From Sphaerisporangium corydalis (GTDB taxonomy: Bacteria > Actinomycetota > Actinomycetes > Streptosporangiales > Streptosporangiaceae), in NCBI RefSeq assembly GCF_025506355.1, contig NZ_JANZYP010000003.1, positions 208,018 to 272,017 of the forward strand: a stretch of 64,000 nucleotides of DNA, given 5' to 3'. Positions within the stretch are counted from its first letter, which is position 1, and each line of letters starts with the position of its first letter. This document shows, piece after piece, positions 53,698-62,439 of this stretch. Both the position numbers and the translations under genes were made by a program. Under the pieces are notes generated by a model that ran no database searches, had not been told where the DNA came from, and saw only the letters and a list, made by a program, of their open reading frames with translations.

Positions 53698-54645
53698 TCA
53701 CAGGTACGCGGGCCTGGTGACGCGGTGGCGGAACAGCCACCACACCCAGGCCTGCGCGGCCAGGAGCAGGGGGGTCACCGCCAGCAGCGGCGGCACCAGG
53801 AACGCGAGCGTGGCCGGGTCGGCGACCGCCCGGCCCGGCGCCAGGCGCGCTCCCGCGCCCAGGCACAGGGCGGCCATCGCCGCGGCGGTCAGGGCGGCCG
53901 GCAGTCCCTCGCGGGCCGTGCCGGACAGCCGCCGGGCCCGCGCCCGCAACGTCCCCGACAGCCGCAGCGCGGCGAAGGCGAAGCCGTGCGCGGCGAACAG
54001 CGCGACGACCGCGAGCATCCCGAGCACCGCCACCGGCCCGATCGCGAAGGCCACGTCGGTCCCCGCCACCGGTCCGGTCGTGAAGGCCGCGTGAGTCCCC
54101 GCCACCGGCCCGGTCGTGAAGGCCGCGTGGGCTGCTGACGCCGGTCCGATCGTGAAGGCTGTGTCGGTTACCGATGCCGTTTCGGTCGTGAAGGCTGTCC
54201 CGGACGCTGAGGCCGGTCCGGTCGCCGCGTGGCCGGTGAGTACGGCGGTGAGGATCAACCCCCAGCTCAGCGCCAGCCCCCAGCTACCCGAGACGATCGC
54301 GGTGTCCCACAGCGCGCGCCACGGGCGGGTATCCACCCGGCCGCGCAGCCACAGGCCCATGTCGCGCACCACCCACGCGGCCACCAGCGCCAGGAAGCCC
54401 GGGAACAGCGCGTGGAGCAGTGTGCCCTCCAGGACGGGGAAGGCGCCGGCCAGGATGCCGATCGTGGCCACCAGCCAGACCTCGTTGCCGAGGAAGAACG
54501 GCGCGACCGCGGCGACGACCAGGCGCCGCTCGTGCTCGTCGCGGCCCAGGAACGGCATGATCATGCCGGTGCCGATGTCGGCGCCGCCCAGCACGAAGTA
54601 GCCCACGGCGAAGAAGGCGAGCAGGGCGACGGCCAGGTTCTCCAT
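53698..54645 (-). CDS. cydB: Cytochrome bd ubiquinol/menaquinol oxidase subunit II
   Basis: 315 residues. FFAVGYFVLGGADIGTGMI near the start, FLGNEVWLVATIG, and LHALFPGFLALVAAWVVRD are CydB motifs. About eight TM helices. A loop between helices 4 and 5 (~140-210) is made of five and a half 12-residue repeats of the form T-G-P-V-A-G-T-H-A-A-F-T, absent from normal CydB. CydB pairs with CydA, whose gene is 15 bp upstream, to reduce O2 to water without proton pumping. CydDC assembly genes are not adjacent. Confidence 0.93.
   Translation of the reverse strand: MENLAVALLAFFAVGYFVLGGADIGTGMIMPFLGRDEHERRLVVAAVAPFFLGNEVWLVATIGILAGAFPVLEGTLLHALFPGFLALVAAWVVRDMGLWLRGRVDTRPWRALWDTAIVSGSWGLALSWGLILTAVLTGHAATGPASASGTAFTTETASVTDTAFTIGPASAAHAAFTTGPVAGTHAAFTTGPVAGTDVAFAIGPVAVLGMLAVVALFAAHGFAFAALRLSGTLRARARRLSGTAREGLPAALTAAAMAALCLGAGARLAPGRAVADPATLAFLVPPLLAVTPLLLAAQAWVWWLFRHRVTRPAYL
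54036..54228 (-). repeat. 36-bp tandem repeat (x5+) in cydB
   Basis: Five full units begin at 54036, 54072, 54108, 54144 and 54180, with a partial sixth from 54216. The core is GGTCCGGTCGTGAAGGC. Units 2 and 3 are nearly identical, so the array is young. Confidence 0.9.
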
Positions 54646-54660
54646 CTGACGTCCCTCCCT

Positions 54661-55926
54661 TCAGAAGGTCGCGGCCGGAAGCGGCACGCAGGGGGTTTCC
54701 GGACTGCCCAGGGCCGTGGCGCCGGGGCCGCGCCGGGCGTAGCGGGCCAGCAGCCAGTAGTTGACGGTGGCCAGCACGGCGAACAGCGTGGCGAACACGG
54801 CCAGCGAGGCGCGCAGCGCGGCGGGGGAGAGATCGGACAGGGCATCGCGCGTACTGAGCAGGCCGTAGACCACCCACGGCTGCCGGCCGGACTCCCGCCA
54901 GACCCAGCCGGCGATCATCGCGACGAACGGCAGCGGGATCGCGGCGGTCAGCAGCGCGTGCCACAGCCGCGAGTGCCGCACCCGGTCGCGGGAGCGCATG
55001 CGCACGACGCTCACCACCGTCACCAGGGCCAGCGCCGCCCAGCAGGCGATCATCACGTAGCCGGCCTGCCCCCACACCTGCGAGGGCACGTAGTCGCCCT
55101 GCCCGTACCGGGCGGCGGCCTCGGCCTGCAGGCGGGCGATCTCGCCGGCGTCGCCGCCGAACACGGCCAGCTTCATCGGCTGGGCGTCGGACAGGACGCC
55201 GAACTGCGCCCCGCCCAGCGCGACCGTGACCAGGAGGGCGGGCAGCGCCGTGGCCACTCCTACGCGCAACGACTTGCGGAACAGTTCCTGCTCGGTCGTA
55301 CGGGCGCGCAGGTGGTAGGCGCTGACGCCGGCCATGACGACCCCTGCGGTGACCAGCGCGCCGCTCAGGATGTGCCCGAACGCGAGCACGGCGCCGGGGT
55401 TGGTCAGGACGGCGGTGGCGTCGGTGAGCCGCAGCACCCCGTCCACCACCGTGGCGCCGGCCGGGTGCTGCAGGAACCCGTTGGACACCATGATCCAGTA
55501 CGCCGAGACGTAGGAGGTGAGCGTGACGACCCAGATCACCGCCAGGTGCGCCCACCGGTTCAGCCGCCCCCACCCGAAGATCCACAGACCGAGGAAGGTG
55601 GACTCCACGAAGAAGGCGGTCAGCGTCTCCATCGCCAGGGACGCGCCGAACACGTTGCCCGCGAAGTGGCCCAGACCGCCCCAGACGAGGCCGAGCTGGA
55701 GTTCCATCACCAGGCCGGTGACGATGCCGACCGCGTAGTTGATCACATAGAGCTGGCCCCAGAACCGGGTCATCCGTTCATGGACCGGGTCGCGGGTGAA
55801 GGTCGCCCTGGTCTGCACGCAGGCGACCAGGGTGACCAGCCCGAGGGTGAGTGCGACGAACAGGAAGTGGGTGGCCGCCGTGAGCGCGAACTGCAGGCGG
55901 GCCAGGTCGAGGGTCTCGGCGTTCAC
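54661..55926 (-). CDS. cydA: Cytochrome bd oxidase subunit I
   Basis: 421 residues. Heme b595/d His in LQFALTAATHFLFVALTLG (H20), conserved Glu in GLVMELQLG and AMETLTAFFVEST, the b558 His in LAFGHILSGALVTAG, and SGRQPW at the quinol Q loop, which is short as in Gram-positive enzymes. Nine TM helices expected. Starts at GTG 55926, aligning with the usual first residues of the family; a GTG two codons upstream is possible. It is the first gene of a cydAB operon, useful under low oxygen or nitrosative stress. Confidence 0.95.
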   Translation of the reverse strand: MNAETLDLARLQFALTAATHFLFVALTLGLVTLVACVQTRATFTRDPVHERMTRFWGQLYVINYAVGIVTGLVMELQLGLVWGGLGHFAGNVFGASLAMETLTAFFVESTFLGLWIFGWGRLNRWAHLAVIWVVTLTSYVSAYWIMVSNGFLQHPAGATVVDGVLRLTDATAVLTNPGAVLAFGHILSGALVTAGVVMAGVSAYHLRARTTEQELFRKSLRVGVATALPALLVTVALGGAQFGVLSDAQPMKLAVFGGDAGEIARLQAEAAARYGQGDYVPSQVWGQAGYVMIACWAALALVTVVSVVRMRSRDRVRHSRLWHALLTAAIPLPFVAMIAGWVWRESGRQPWVVYGLLSTRDALSDLSPAALRASLAVFATLFAVLATVNYWLLARYARRGPGATALGSPETPCVPLPAATF

Positions 55927-56029
55927 GGCCACAAGACTGGCCCGGGGGCGGGACCCCCGTCGTCCCACTGTGGTCAGCGCCGGGCCTACCCCAGGGGATA
56001 GCGGACGGGCGGGCGGCCGTACGGCGGTG

Positions 56030-56695
56030 TCAGTCCTGCCAGCCGGGAATGACCATCGCGGACTCGTACGCCAGGACCACCAGTTGGACGCGGTCGCGCA
56101 CGCCGAGCTTGGTCATGATCCGGCTGACGTGGGTCTTGACCGTGCCCGGGCTCAGGAAGAGCCGTCCGGCGATCTCCTCGTTGGACAGGCCCTCGGCGGC
56201 CTTGAGCATGACCTCGCGTTCGCGGGCGGTCAGCGCGTTCAGCCGAGGGTCCGGCGCGGGGGCCCTGCTGCGCCGGGCGACGTCGGCGATGAGCCTGCGG
56301 GTGACCGAGGGGGCCAGCAGGGCGTCCCCCCGGACGACCACGCGCACCCCGTTCAGCATCTCCTCCGGTTCGGCGTCCTTGAGCAGGAAGCCGCCGGCCC
56401 CGGCGCGCAGGGCCGCGTAGACGTAGTCGTCCAGATCGAACGTCGTCAGCATGATGACCTTGATGTGGGCCAGGGCCGGGTCGGCACTCAGCCGGCGGGT
56501 GGCCTCCAGCCCGTCGACGCCGGGCATCTGGATGTCCATCAGCACGAGGTCGGGGTTCAGCTCCCGGGCCAGCCGCAGCGCCTCCTGCCCCTCGGCGGCC
56601 TCGCCCACCACGTGGATGTCGTCCTCGTCGTCGAGGATGGACCGGAACCCGGCCCGGACCAGCTTCTGGTCATCGACCAGCAGCACCCGGATCAT
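56030..56695 (-). CDS. NarL-type response regulator
   Basis: 221 residues. Receiver: IRVLLVDDQKLVRAGFRSIL, phospho-Asp in DLVLMDIQMPGVDGLEA, switch Lys in FLLKDAEPEEML. HTH: LTAREREVMLKAAEGLSNEE, LSPGTVKTHVSRIMTKLGV. It starts inside the kinase stop codon (ATGA). It belongs to the common DesR/LiaR-like group. The C-terminal ~55 residues are closely matched by the remnant at 62.4 kb. Confidence 0.95.
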   Translation of the reverse strand: MIRVLLVDDQKLVRAGFRSILDDEDDIHVVGEAAEGQEALRLARELNPDLVLMDIQMPGVDGLEATRRLSADPALAHIKVIMLTTFDLDDYVYAALRAGAGGFLLKDAEPEEMLNGVRVVVRGDALLAPSVTRRLIADVARRSRAPAPDPRLNALTAREREVMLKAAEGLSNEEIAGRLFLSPGTVKTHVSRIMTKLGVRDRVQLVVLAYESAMVIPGWQD

Positions 56696-57873
56696 GCGGT
56701 CGGACCTTCCTTCTGCACCGGAAACGTGGCCCTGACCTCGAAGCCCTCACCTGCACGGCCCGAGGCGGCGAACTCGCCGCCCAGCTCCTGGACGCGTTCT
56801 CTCATGCCGCGCAGGCCGGACCCGGTACCCGCGAGGACGGCCGAGCCGCCGTTCCCGCCGTGCCCGTCCTGCCTGTCGTTCCCGCCGTTCCCGTTGTCCC
56901 GCACCCGTACGCCCAGTTCGTCCTCGCCGTAGCGGAGGTGCACGGTGACGTCGGTGGCGGCGGCGTGCCGGGTCACGTTGGTGAGGCTCTCCTGCACGAC
57001 GCGGAACGCCGCCAGGTCCACCTCGGCGCCGACCGGCCGAGGCGCCCCGTCGACCCGCAGCGTGATGGCCAGACCGGCCGACCGGGCACGCTCGACCAAC
57101 TCACCGACGTCCGCCAGGCCGGGCGCCGGGCCCGCGGCCTCCCGCGCCTCCTCCTGCCGCAGCACGCCGAGCGTGCCACGCAGCTCACGCAGCGCGGCCT
57201 TGGTCGTCTCCTTGATGGCGGCCAGCGCCTCCGGCGCACGCTCCGGGTGCCTGCCGCCGCTGTGCAGCGCCGTACTGGCCTGCACGTGGATCAGCGAGAT
57301 GCTGTGGCCGAGTACGTCGTGCAGCTCGCGGGCGATGCGCAGCCTCTCCTCCGACGCGCGCAGGAGCAGCTCCTCCTCCTTGCGCTCCTCGGCCGCGCGC
57401 AGGTAGGCACGCCGGTTGTGCACCACCGCGCCCACCGCGACGGCCGCGGCGAACCAGCCTCCCAGCAGGAACGCGGCGGCGTTGGCGAGGTGCGGCGTGC
57501 CGGTCTGGTACCCGGTGAAGGCGAAGATGAGCAGCGTGACGGCGGTGATGACCACCGCGGCGGTCGGCCGCGTCTCGGCGGCGACGGTGTAGAGCGCGAC
57601 CAGCAGGGCCGGCCATACCGGGCCGTCGGCCGTGCTGAGCGGGTAGTAGGCGGCGCAGACGGCCAGGATGACCAGCGCCACCGGCACCGGGTACCTGCGG
57701 CGGAGGTACAGCACCCCGCTCGATATCGCCGCCGACGCCCAGCCGAGCGGATCGAGCTCGGCGCCGCCCCAGACGGCGACCACGGCCAGGGTGCCCGCCG
57801 ACAGCGCGATGTCAGCGGCGCGCCCCCGCACCGGCCAAACTCCGCCCGCGCGCCGTTCCACGCCCCCCAGCAT
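56692..57873 (-). CDS. Sensor histidine kinase with glycine-rich insert in the ATP lid
   Basis: 393 residues. Four to five N-terminal TM helices (~15-155), a coiled segment with RAAEERKEEELLLRASEERL, HisKA_3 (LRIARELHDVLGHSISLIHV), and HATPase with N box ESLTNVTRHAA and GTGSGLRGMRERVQELGG. Between the G1 box (DNGNGG) and the G2 box it has about 12 extra residues rich in Gly, Asn and Asp, encoded by repetitive DNA; the lid may be longer than normal. GGGGAG lies 6-7 bases before the ATG. Confidence 0.92.
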   Translation of the reverse strand: MLGGVERRAGGVWPVRGRAADIALSAGTLAVVAVWGGAELDPLGWASAAISSGVLYLRRRYPVPVALVILAVCAAYYPLSTADGPVWPALLVALYTVAAETRPTAAVVITAVTLLIFAFTGYQTGTPHLANAAAFLLGGWFAAAVAVGAVVHNRRAYLRAAEERKEEELLLRASEERLRIARELHDVLGHSISLIHVQASTALHSGGRHPERAPEALAAIKETTKAALRELRGTLGVLRQEEAREAAGPAPGLADVGELVERARSAGLAITLRVDGAPRPVGAEVDLAAFRVVQESLTNVTRHAAATDVTVHLRYGEDELGVRVRDNGNGGNDRQDGHGGNGGSAVLAGTGSGLRGMRERVQELGGEFAASGRAGEGFEVRATFPVQKEGPTA

Positions 57874-57914
57874 AAGAACTCCCCCCATCCCGAACCCCAC
57901 CTCCCCAACCCCCC

Positions 57915-58040
57915 ACACCACCATCCCGCCCCCAGGACCAGGCCACTCCCATGTGGGCGCGGCCCCGGCGGGGCCCGATGCCGGCCCCCCGAGCCCTCAC
58001 ATCACCACGCCGCCCCCAGAACCAGGCCACTCCTATGTCG
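57915..58040. repeat. Direct repeat in the 250-bp gap before nadE's 3' end
   Basis: A ~40-bp segment (ACCA-C-CCCGCCCCCAGGACC AGGCCACTCC type) at about 57915-57954 recurs at 57999-58038, 84 bp downstream, with about 85% identity by eye. No gene is seen in the gap. Confidence 0.6.
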
Positions 58041-58124
58041 GTGGGGAGCCGGCCCGGAACGCGGACCGGGGCGGGGCCGGGTGGTCGGGGGTTTGCACCG
58101 GCGGTTCGTTTGGGTGGTGAGGGG

Positions 58125-59915
58125 CTAGGTGGTGGGGGTTTCGCGCCAGCGGTTGGTTATGGGGAGGCGGCGGTCGCGGCCGAAGTTCTTGGGGGTGATC
58201 TTCGGGCCCGGGGGATACTGCCGTCGCTTGTATTCCGCGAGGTCGACGAGGCGGATGATCCTGGCCACCAGCTCCGGGTCATGCCCCGCGGCGATCAGCT
58301 CGCCCTTGCCCATGTCGTGCTCGACGTAGTCGGCGAGCAGCCGGTCGAGCACGTCGTACGGCGGCAGCGAGTCGGTGTCACGCTGGTCGGGCCGCAGCTC
58401 GGCGCTCGGCTCCTTGCTGATGGAGTTCTCGGGGATGGGCGGCCCCGCGAACGGGTGCAGCAGGTCGCTATCGCGGCCGGCCTGGGCGTTGCGCCAGGTG
58501 GAGAGCTGCCACACCGTCGTCTTCAGCACGTCCTTGATCGGGGCGAAGCCGCCCGCCGAGTCGCCGTACAGGGTGGAGTACCCGGTGGCCAGCTCGCTCT
58601 TGTTGCCCGTGGTCAGCACGAGGTGGCCGTGTTCGTTGGACAGCCCCATCAGCAGCATGCCGCGCACCCGCGCCTGGAGGTTCTCGGCGGCCAGGCCGGT
58701 CAGCGCGACCTCCTTCTCGAACGCGTCGACGATGCCCTCGATCGGCACGAGGCGGGAGTGCAGCCCTTGCCGTTCGACCAGGTCGCGCGCGTCGCCCACG
58801 GAGTGGTCGGAGGAGTGACGCGAGGGCATCAGCACGACGTGCACCCGGTCGGGGCCGACGGCGTCGGCGGCGATGGTCGCGGTCAGCGCGGAGTCGATGC
58901 CCCCCGACAGGCCGAGGATGACCGACCGGAAGCCGTTCTTGGTGAAGTAGTCGCGCACGCCGAGCACCAGCGCCGAGTAGACCTCCTCCAGGTCGGCGAG
59001 GCCCGGGGCCACCGTGGGCTCCTCGGGAGCGTACGCGAGCAGCGGCTCGTCCGACAGCTCCACCCGTTCGACGGTGATCGTGGTGCCGTCGCCGGCGTCC
59101 ACGGGGAAGGAACCGGCGGGGTTCCTGAGGTCGGCGATCGGCAGGTCGAGGTCGGCGATCAGCAGCTCCTCGCGGAACTGGCCCGCGCGCGCCACCAGCT
59201 CCCCGTCGGCGTCCACCACGATGGAGTCGCCGTCGAAGATCAGCTCGTCCTGGCCGCCGACCTGGTTGGCGTAGGCGAGCGCGCACCCGGCCTCGCGGGC
59301 GCGGCTCGCGCACAACGCCAGCCGGACGTCGTCCTTCTCGCGCTCGTACGGTGAGGCGTTCGGCACCACGAGCAGCCCCGCGCCGGCCTCGGCGACGGCC
59401 GACACAGGCCCGCCGTCCTGCCAGAGGTCCTCGCAGACGGCGATGGCCACGTCCACGCCGTGCAGCCGGAAGATCGGCAGCCGGTCGCCGCGGACGAAGT
59501 AGCGGTATTCGTCGAACACGCCGTAGTTGGGGAGATGGTGCTTGGCGGTCCGGGTGACCACGCGGCCCTGGTGGAGCAGCGCGGCGGCGTCCAGCGGGGC
59601 GCCCTTCGGCTGCCCGGTGCGCGGCGCGACCCCGGAACGGTCGACGTACCCGACGACCACGGGGATCTCGCCGAGGCCCTCGGCGGCCAGCCGGACGGCG
59701 GAGGCCTCCAGAGCGGCGATCGAGGCGTCGACGAACGAGGTGCGGAGCACCAGGTCCTCCACCGGATATCCGGTCAGGAACATCTCGGTGAAGACCACCA
59801 GGTGGGCACCGTGATCGGCGGCGCGGCGGGTCCATTCGACGAGCGCGCCGGCGTTCGCCGACAGGTCGCCCACAGTCGGGTTGGTCTGGGCCAGGGCTAT
59901 ACGCAGTTGTGGCAC
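58125..59915 (-). CDS. nadE: Glutamine-dependent NAD+ synthetase
   Basis: 596 residues. N-terminal nitrilase-type glutaminase domain: Glu in VVFTEMFLTGYP, Lys in TAKHHLPNYGVFDE, Cys in IAVCEDLWQDGG. C-terminal synthetase domain: ATP loop LGLSGGIDSALTA, then TGNKSELATGY and YGDSAGGFAPIKD. It makes NAD+ from deamido-NAD using glutamine-derived ammonia and ATP, the last step of NAD synthesis. The GTG at 59915 fits the family start and follows GGGG. Confidence 0.96.
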   Translation of the reverse strand: MPQLRIALAQTNPTVGDLSANAGALVEWTRRAADHGAHLVVFTEMFLTGYPVEDLVLRTSFVDASIAALEASAVRLAAEGLGEIPVVVGYVDRSGVAPRTGQPKGAPLDAAALLHQGRVVTRTAKHHLPNYGVFDEYRYFVRGDRLPIFRLHGVDVAIAVCEDLWQDGGPVSAVAEAGAGLLVVPNASPYEREKDDVRLALCASRAREAGCALAYANQVGGQDELIFDGDSIVVDADGELVARAGQFREELLIADLDLPIADLRNPAGSFPVDAGDGTTITVERVELSDEPLLAYAPEEPTVAPGLADLEEVYSALVLGVRDYFTKNGFRSVILGLSGGIDSALTATIAADAVGPDRVHVVLMPSRHSSDHSVGDARDLVERQGLHSRLVPIEGIVDAFEKEVALTGLAAENLQARVRGMLLMGLSNEHGHLVLTTGNKSELATGYSTLYGDSAGGFAPIKDVLKTTVWQLSTWRNAQAGRDSDLLHPFAGPPIPENSISKEPSAELRPDQRDTDSLPPYDVLDRLLADYVEHDMGKGELIAAGHDPELVARIIRLVDLAEYKRRQYPPGPKITPKNFGRDRRLPITNRWRETPTT

Positions 59916-60184
59916 GGACCCCACTTTACGTGGGGCCGGTTCCGCGGCGGCGGGGGAGGATCGGCCCTGTGGACGAATCCGGCCCAGGACGCGCCGGAGG
60001 CCCGGACCTGTGGACAACGGGCGTCCGTGAGGCGCGGGGATCGGTCCTGTGGGCGGAGATCGTTCATGCGGTGCGGGTGCGTCGGTCCTGCGGGGTGGAC
60101 GGTTCCCGGTGGCTCGATCCTGGGGTGGAGGCCGCAGGAGAGAGCCGGCCCTGTGGGCGGAGGTCGTTCAGGAGGGGCGGTGGG
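59916..60184. repeat. Degenerate repeats between nadE and the TetR gene
   Basis: The gap holds no gene. Words of the form GATCGGTCCTGTGGGCGGAGATCGTTCA recur in altered form near 60040, 60140 and 60190 (GCCGGCCCTGTGGGCGGAGG, GGGCTGGGGGCGGAGG), suggesting an old, decayed repeat family. Confidence 0.5.
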
Positions 60185-60754
60185 TCAGGGCTGGGGGCGG
60201 AGGCCGTCCATGACGATGGTGAGCATGAGCTCGCCGGTCTCCGGGGAGCGTTCGGCGGCGACGGAGATGGCGTGTGAGATCCGCAGCAGCTCCAGCCCGT
60301 TGAGCTCGCGCCGGACGTCCCCCGCGTCCTGGGCCCGGCTGAGCAGCACGCCCGCCGCCTCGCGCATCTTGGCGTGGCAGGCGGCGAACAGCTCCGAGTC
60401 GGACTCCAGGGTGGACTTCAGCGCGTCCATCAGCCCGCGCTTGGTGCGGGAGTAGCCGGCGACCGACCGCATCCACGTGCGGATCGCCTCCGCGGGCGGG
60501 AGCCGTTCGGCCAGGTCGAACGCCTCCTGGGCCATCTCCATGACCTGGTCGTGGTAGACGGCCTCCTGGAGCGCCAGGCGGGTGGGGAAGTGCCGGTAGA
60601 GCGTGCCGATGCCCACGCCCGCGCGGCGCGCGATCTCCTCGAGCGCCGCGTCGACCCCCTGCTCCACGAACACGATCTTCGCCTCGGCGAGCAGCCGCTC
60701 GTAGTTGCGGCGCGCGTCGGCACGCATCGAGCGGGGTGGCGGGGTGGTGCTCAT
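60185..60754 (-). CDS. TetR-family regulator of the divergent exporter
   Basis: 189 residues. The HTH at ~15-60 reads LLAEAKIVFVEQGVDAALEEIARRAGVGIGTLYRHF in overlapping parts, typical for TetR. The C-terminal domain has ESDSELFAACHAKMREAAGV and resembles TetR_C SbtR-like domains. It is divergent from the MFS gene, with twin palindromes in between that are its most likely operators. Confidence 0.92.
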   Translation of the reverse strand: MSTTPPPRSMRADARRNYERLLAEAKIVFVEQGVDAALEEIARRAGVGIGTLYRHFPTRLALQEAVYHDQVMEMAQEAFDLAERLPPAEAIRTWMRSVAGYSRTKRGLMDALKSTLESDSELFAACHAKMREAAGVLLSRAQDAGDVRRELNGLELLRISHAISVAAERSPETGELMLTIVMDGLRPQP

Positions 60755-60817
60755 GGTTCCTTCGAGGCCGCGGCGGGGACCGGACGCGCGATGGCGCGCC
60801 AGGACGACTCTAAACGA

Positions 60818-60866
60818 TTGCCAACCGGAGGCTGCCTCCGTATAGTCCTAACGGAGGCTGCCTCCG
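60818..60866 (+). promoter_or_regulatory. Exporter promoter overlapped by two identical 15-bp palindromes
   Basis: TTGCCA (60818-60823) and TATAGT (60841-60846) are spaced by exactly 17 bp. The palindrome CGGAGGCTGCCTCCG occurs at 60826-60840 (filling the spacer) and again at 60852-60866 (just after the -10). Their centres are 26 bp apart. A TetR dimer on each site would block RNA polymerase, a clear repression design. Confidence 0.8.
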
Positions 60867-60930
60867 ATTCTATCCGGCGGGTCGCGAATCTGCGCGCCCG
60901 TCCCCCTCATCGTCCCCTCGCGGAGCATTG

Positions 60931-62376
60931 ATGTCGACTTCGACGACTCTTGGTAATCGAACGGTAACCCGGGCGGGGAACCCCGCCGTGGTGCTGGCCG
61001 TCATGGTCACCAGCCAGCTCATGATCGCCCTGGACTCCACCGTCGTGACCATCGCCCTGCCCAGCATCCGGGCGGATCTGGGCTTCAGCGCCACCGCACT
61101 GTCGTGGGTGCAGAACGCGTACATGCTGGCCTTCGGCGGACTGCTGCTGCTCGGCGGCCGGGCGGGTGACATCCTCGGCCGCAGGCGGGTCTTCGTCGCC
61201 GGGGTATCCCTGTTCACCCTCGCGTCCCTGCTCGGCGGGTTCGCCGTCGGACCATGGTGGCTGCTGGTCTCTCGCACCCTGCAGGGCGTCGGCGCCGCCG
61301 TGGCCGCGCCGAGCGTGCTCGCCCTGATCGCCACCACCTTCTCCGACGGGCAGGCCCGCGCACGGGCGCTGTCGGTCTACTCGGCCGTGTCGGGCGCGGG
61401 CGCGACCGTCGGCCTCCTCGCCGGCGGGCTGCTCACCGACGCCGCCTCCTGGAGGTGGGCGTTCTTCGTGAACATCCCCATCGGTGGCGCCGTCCTGCTG
61501 CTCGCGCCGCGCATCGTCCCGGAGACCGAGCGCCACGAGGGCCGCTTCGACCTCGCCGGGGCGCTCGCCTCCACCGCGGGAATGACCGCGCTGGTGTACG
61601 CGTTCATCAGCGTCGCCGAGAACGGCTGGGGCGACGCGCTGACGCTGGCCGCCTTCGCCGCCGCCCTCGTCGCGCTGGTCGTGTTCGTGCTGGTGGAGCG
61701 CCGCGCGCGGCAGCCCATCGTGCCGCTGCGCCTGTTCACCGAGCGGAACAGGTCCAGCGCCTACCTGGCCCAGTTCCTGCTCGCCGCGTCGATGTTCGGG
61801 GTGTTCTTCCTGCTCACGCAGTACCTCCAGGAGGTGCTGCGGCTCGCGCCCCTGGCGGCCGGCTTCGCGTTCCTGCCGATGGCGGCGGCGCAGTTCGGGC
61901 TGGTCCGCGTCGTCCCCCGCCTCATCCCGCGCCTCGGCGCCAAGACCCTCATGGTGACCGGCGCGGTGCTGGCCGCCGCGGCGATGGTCCTGCTGACCCG
62001 GCTGTCGGCGGATTCGTCGTACTTCCCCGACGTGTTCGTGCCGCTCGCCCTGCTCGGCATGGGCGGCGGCATGGCGTTCCTGCCGCTCAACCTGACCATC
62101 CTGTCCGGGGTGGCAGGCGCGGACTCGGGGGCGGCCTCCGGCCTCGCCCAGACCATGGTGTGGGCCGGAGGCTCCCTGGGATCGGCGGTCCTGGTCACCA
62201 TCCTCGGCACCGCGCTGCGCCACCCGGGCGCCGGCGCCGCGCCTGGTGAGGCGCTGGCCTCGGGGATCGCCCAGGCGTTCGTCGGAGGGGCGGCGTTCGC
62301 CGTCTGCGGCCTGCTGGTGGCCGTCGCGCTCATCCGCACCCCGGCGGCGTCACGTTCCCGGGCCGGTCATTCGTGA
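60931..62376 (+). CDS. MFS drug exporter, DHA2 family
   Basis: 481 residues. LDSTVVTIALPSIRADLGFS, GGRAGDILGRRRVFVAG (motif A), and GGLLTDAASWRWAFFVNIPIGG (motif C region) are typical of EmrB/QacA-type exporters with 14 TM helices. It would expel drugs with the proton gradient. GGAG lies 5 bases before the ATG. The promoter upstream carries twin TetR-type operators, and the TetR gene diverges. Unlike the exporter at 47 kb, the regulator here is on the other strand. Confidence 0.93.
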   Translation: MSTSTTLGNRTVTRAGNPAVVLAVMVTSQLMIALDSTVVTIALPSIRADLGFSATALSWVQNAYMLAFGGLLLLGGRAGDILGRRRVFVAGVSLFTLASLLGGFAVGPWWLLVSRTLQGVGAAVAAPSVLALIATTFSDGQARARALSVYSAVSGAGATVGLLAGGLLTDAASWRWAFFVNIPIGGAVLLLAPRIVPETERHEGRFDLAGALASTAGMTALVYAFISVAENGWGDALTLAAFAAALVALVVFVLVERRARQPIVPLRLFTERNRSSAYLAQFLLAASMFGVFFLLTQYLQEVLRLAPLAAGFAFLPMAAAQFGLVRVVPRLIPRLGAKTLMVTGAVLAAAAMVLLTRLSADSSYFPDVFVPLALLGMGGGMAFLPLNLTILSGVAGADSGAASGLAQTMVWAGGSLGSAVLVTILGTALRHPGAGAAPGEALASGIAQAFVGGAAFAVCGLLVAVALIRTPAASRSRAGHS

Positions 62377-62439
62377 CGCTTTCGGGCCGGCCGTGACGGT
62401 GCCGCGCCGACTACCGACGTTCCCGGACCGGGCCGGGCG

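Noticed and set aside
50876..57873. Secondary-metabolite cluster around the FAD monooxygenase
   Set aside because: The monooxygenase has no polyketide, peptide or terpene synthase nearby; its neighbours are two-component and cytochrome bd genes.
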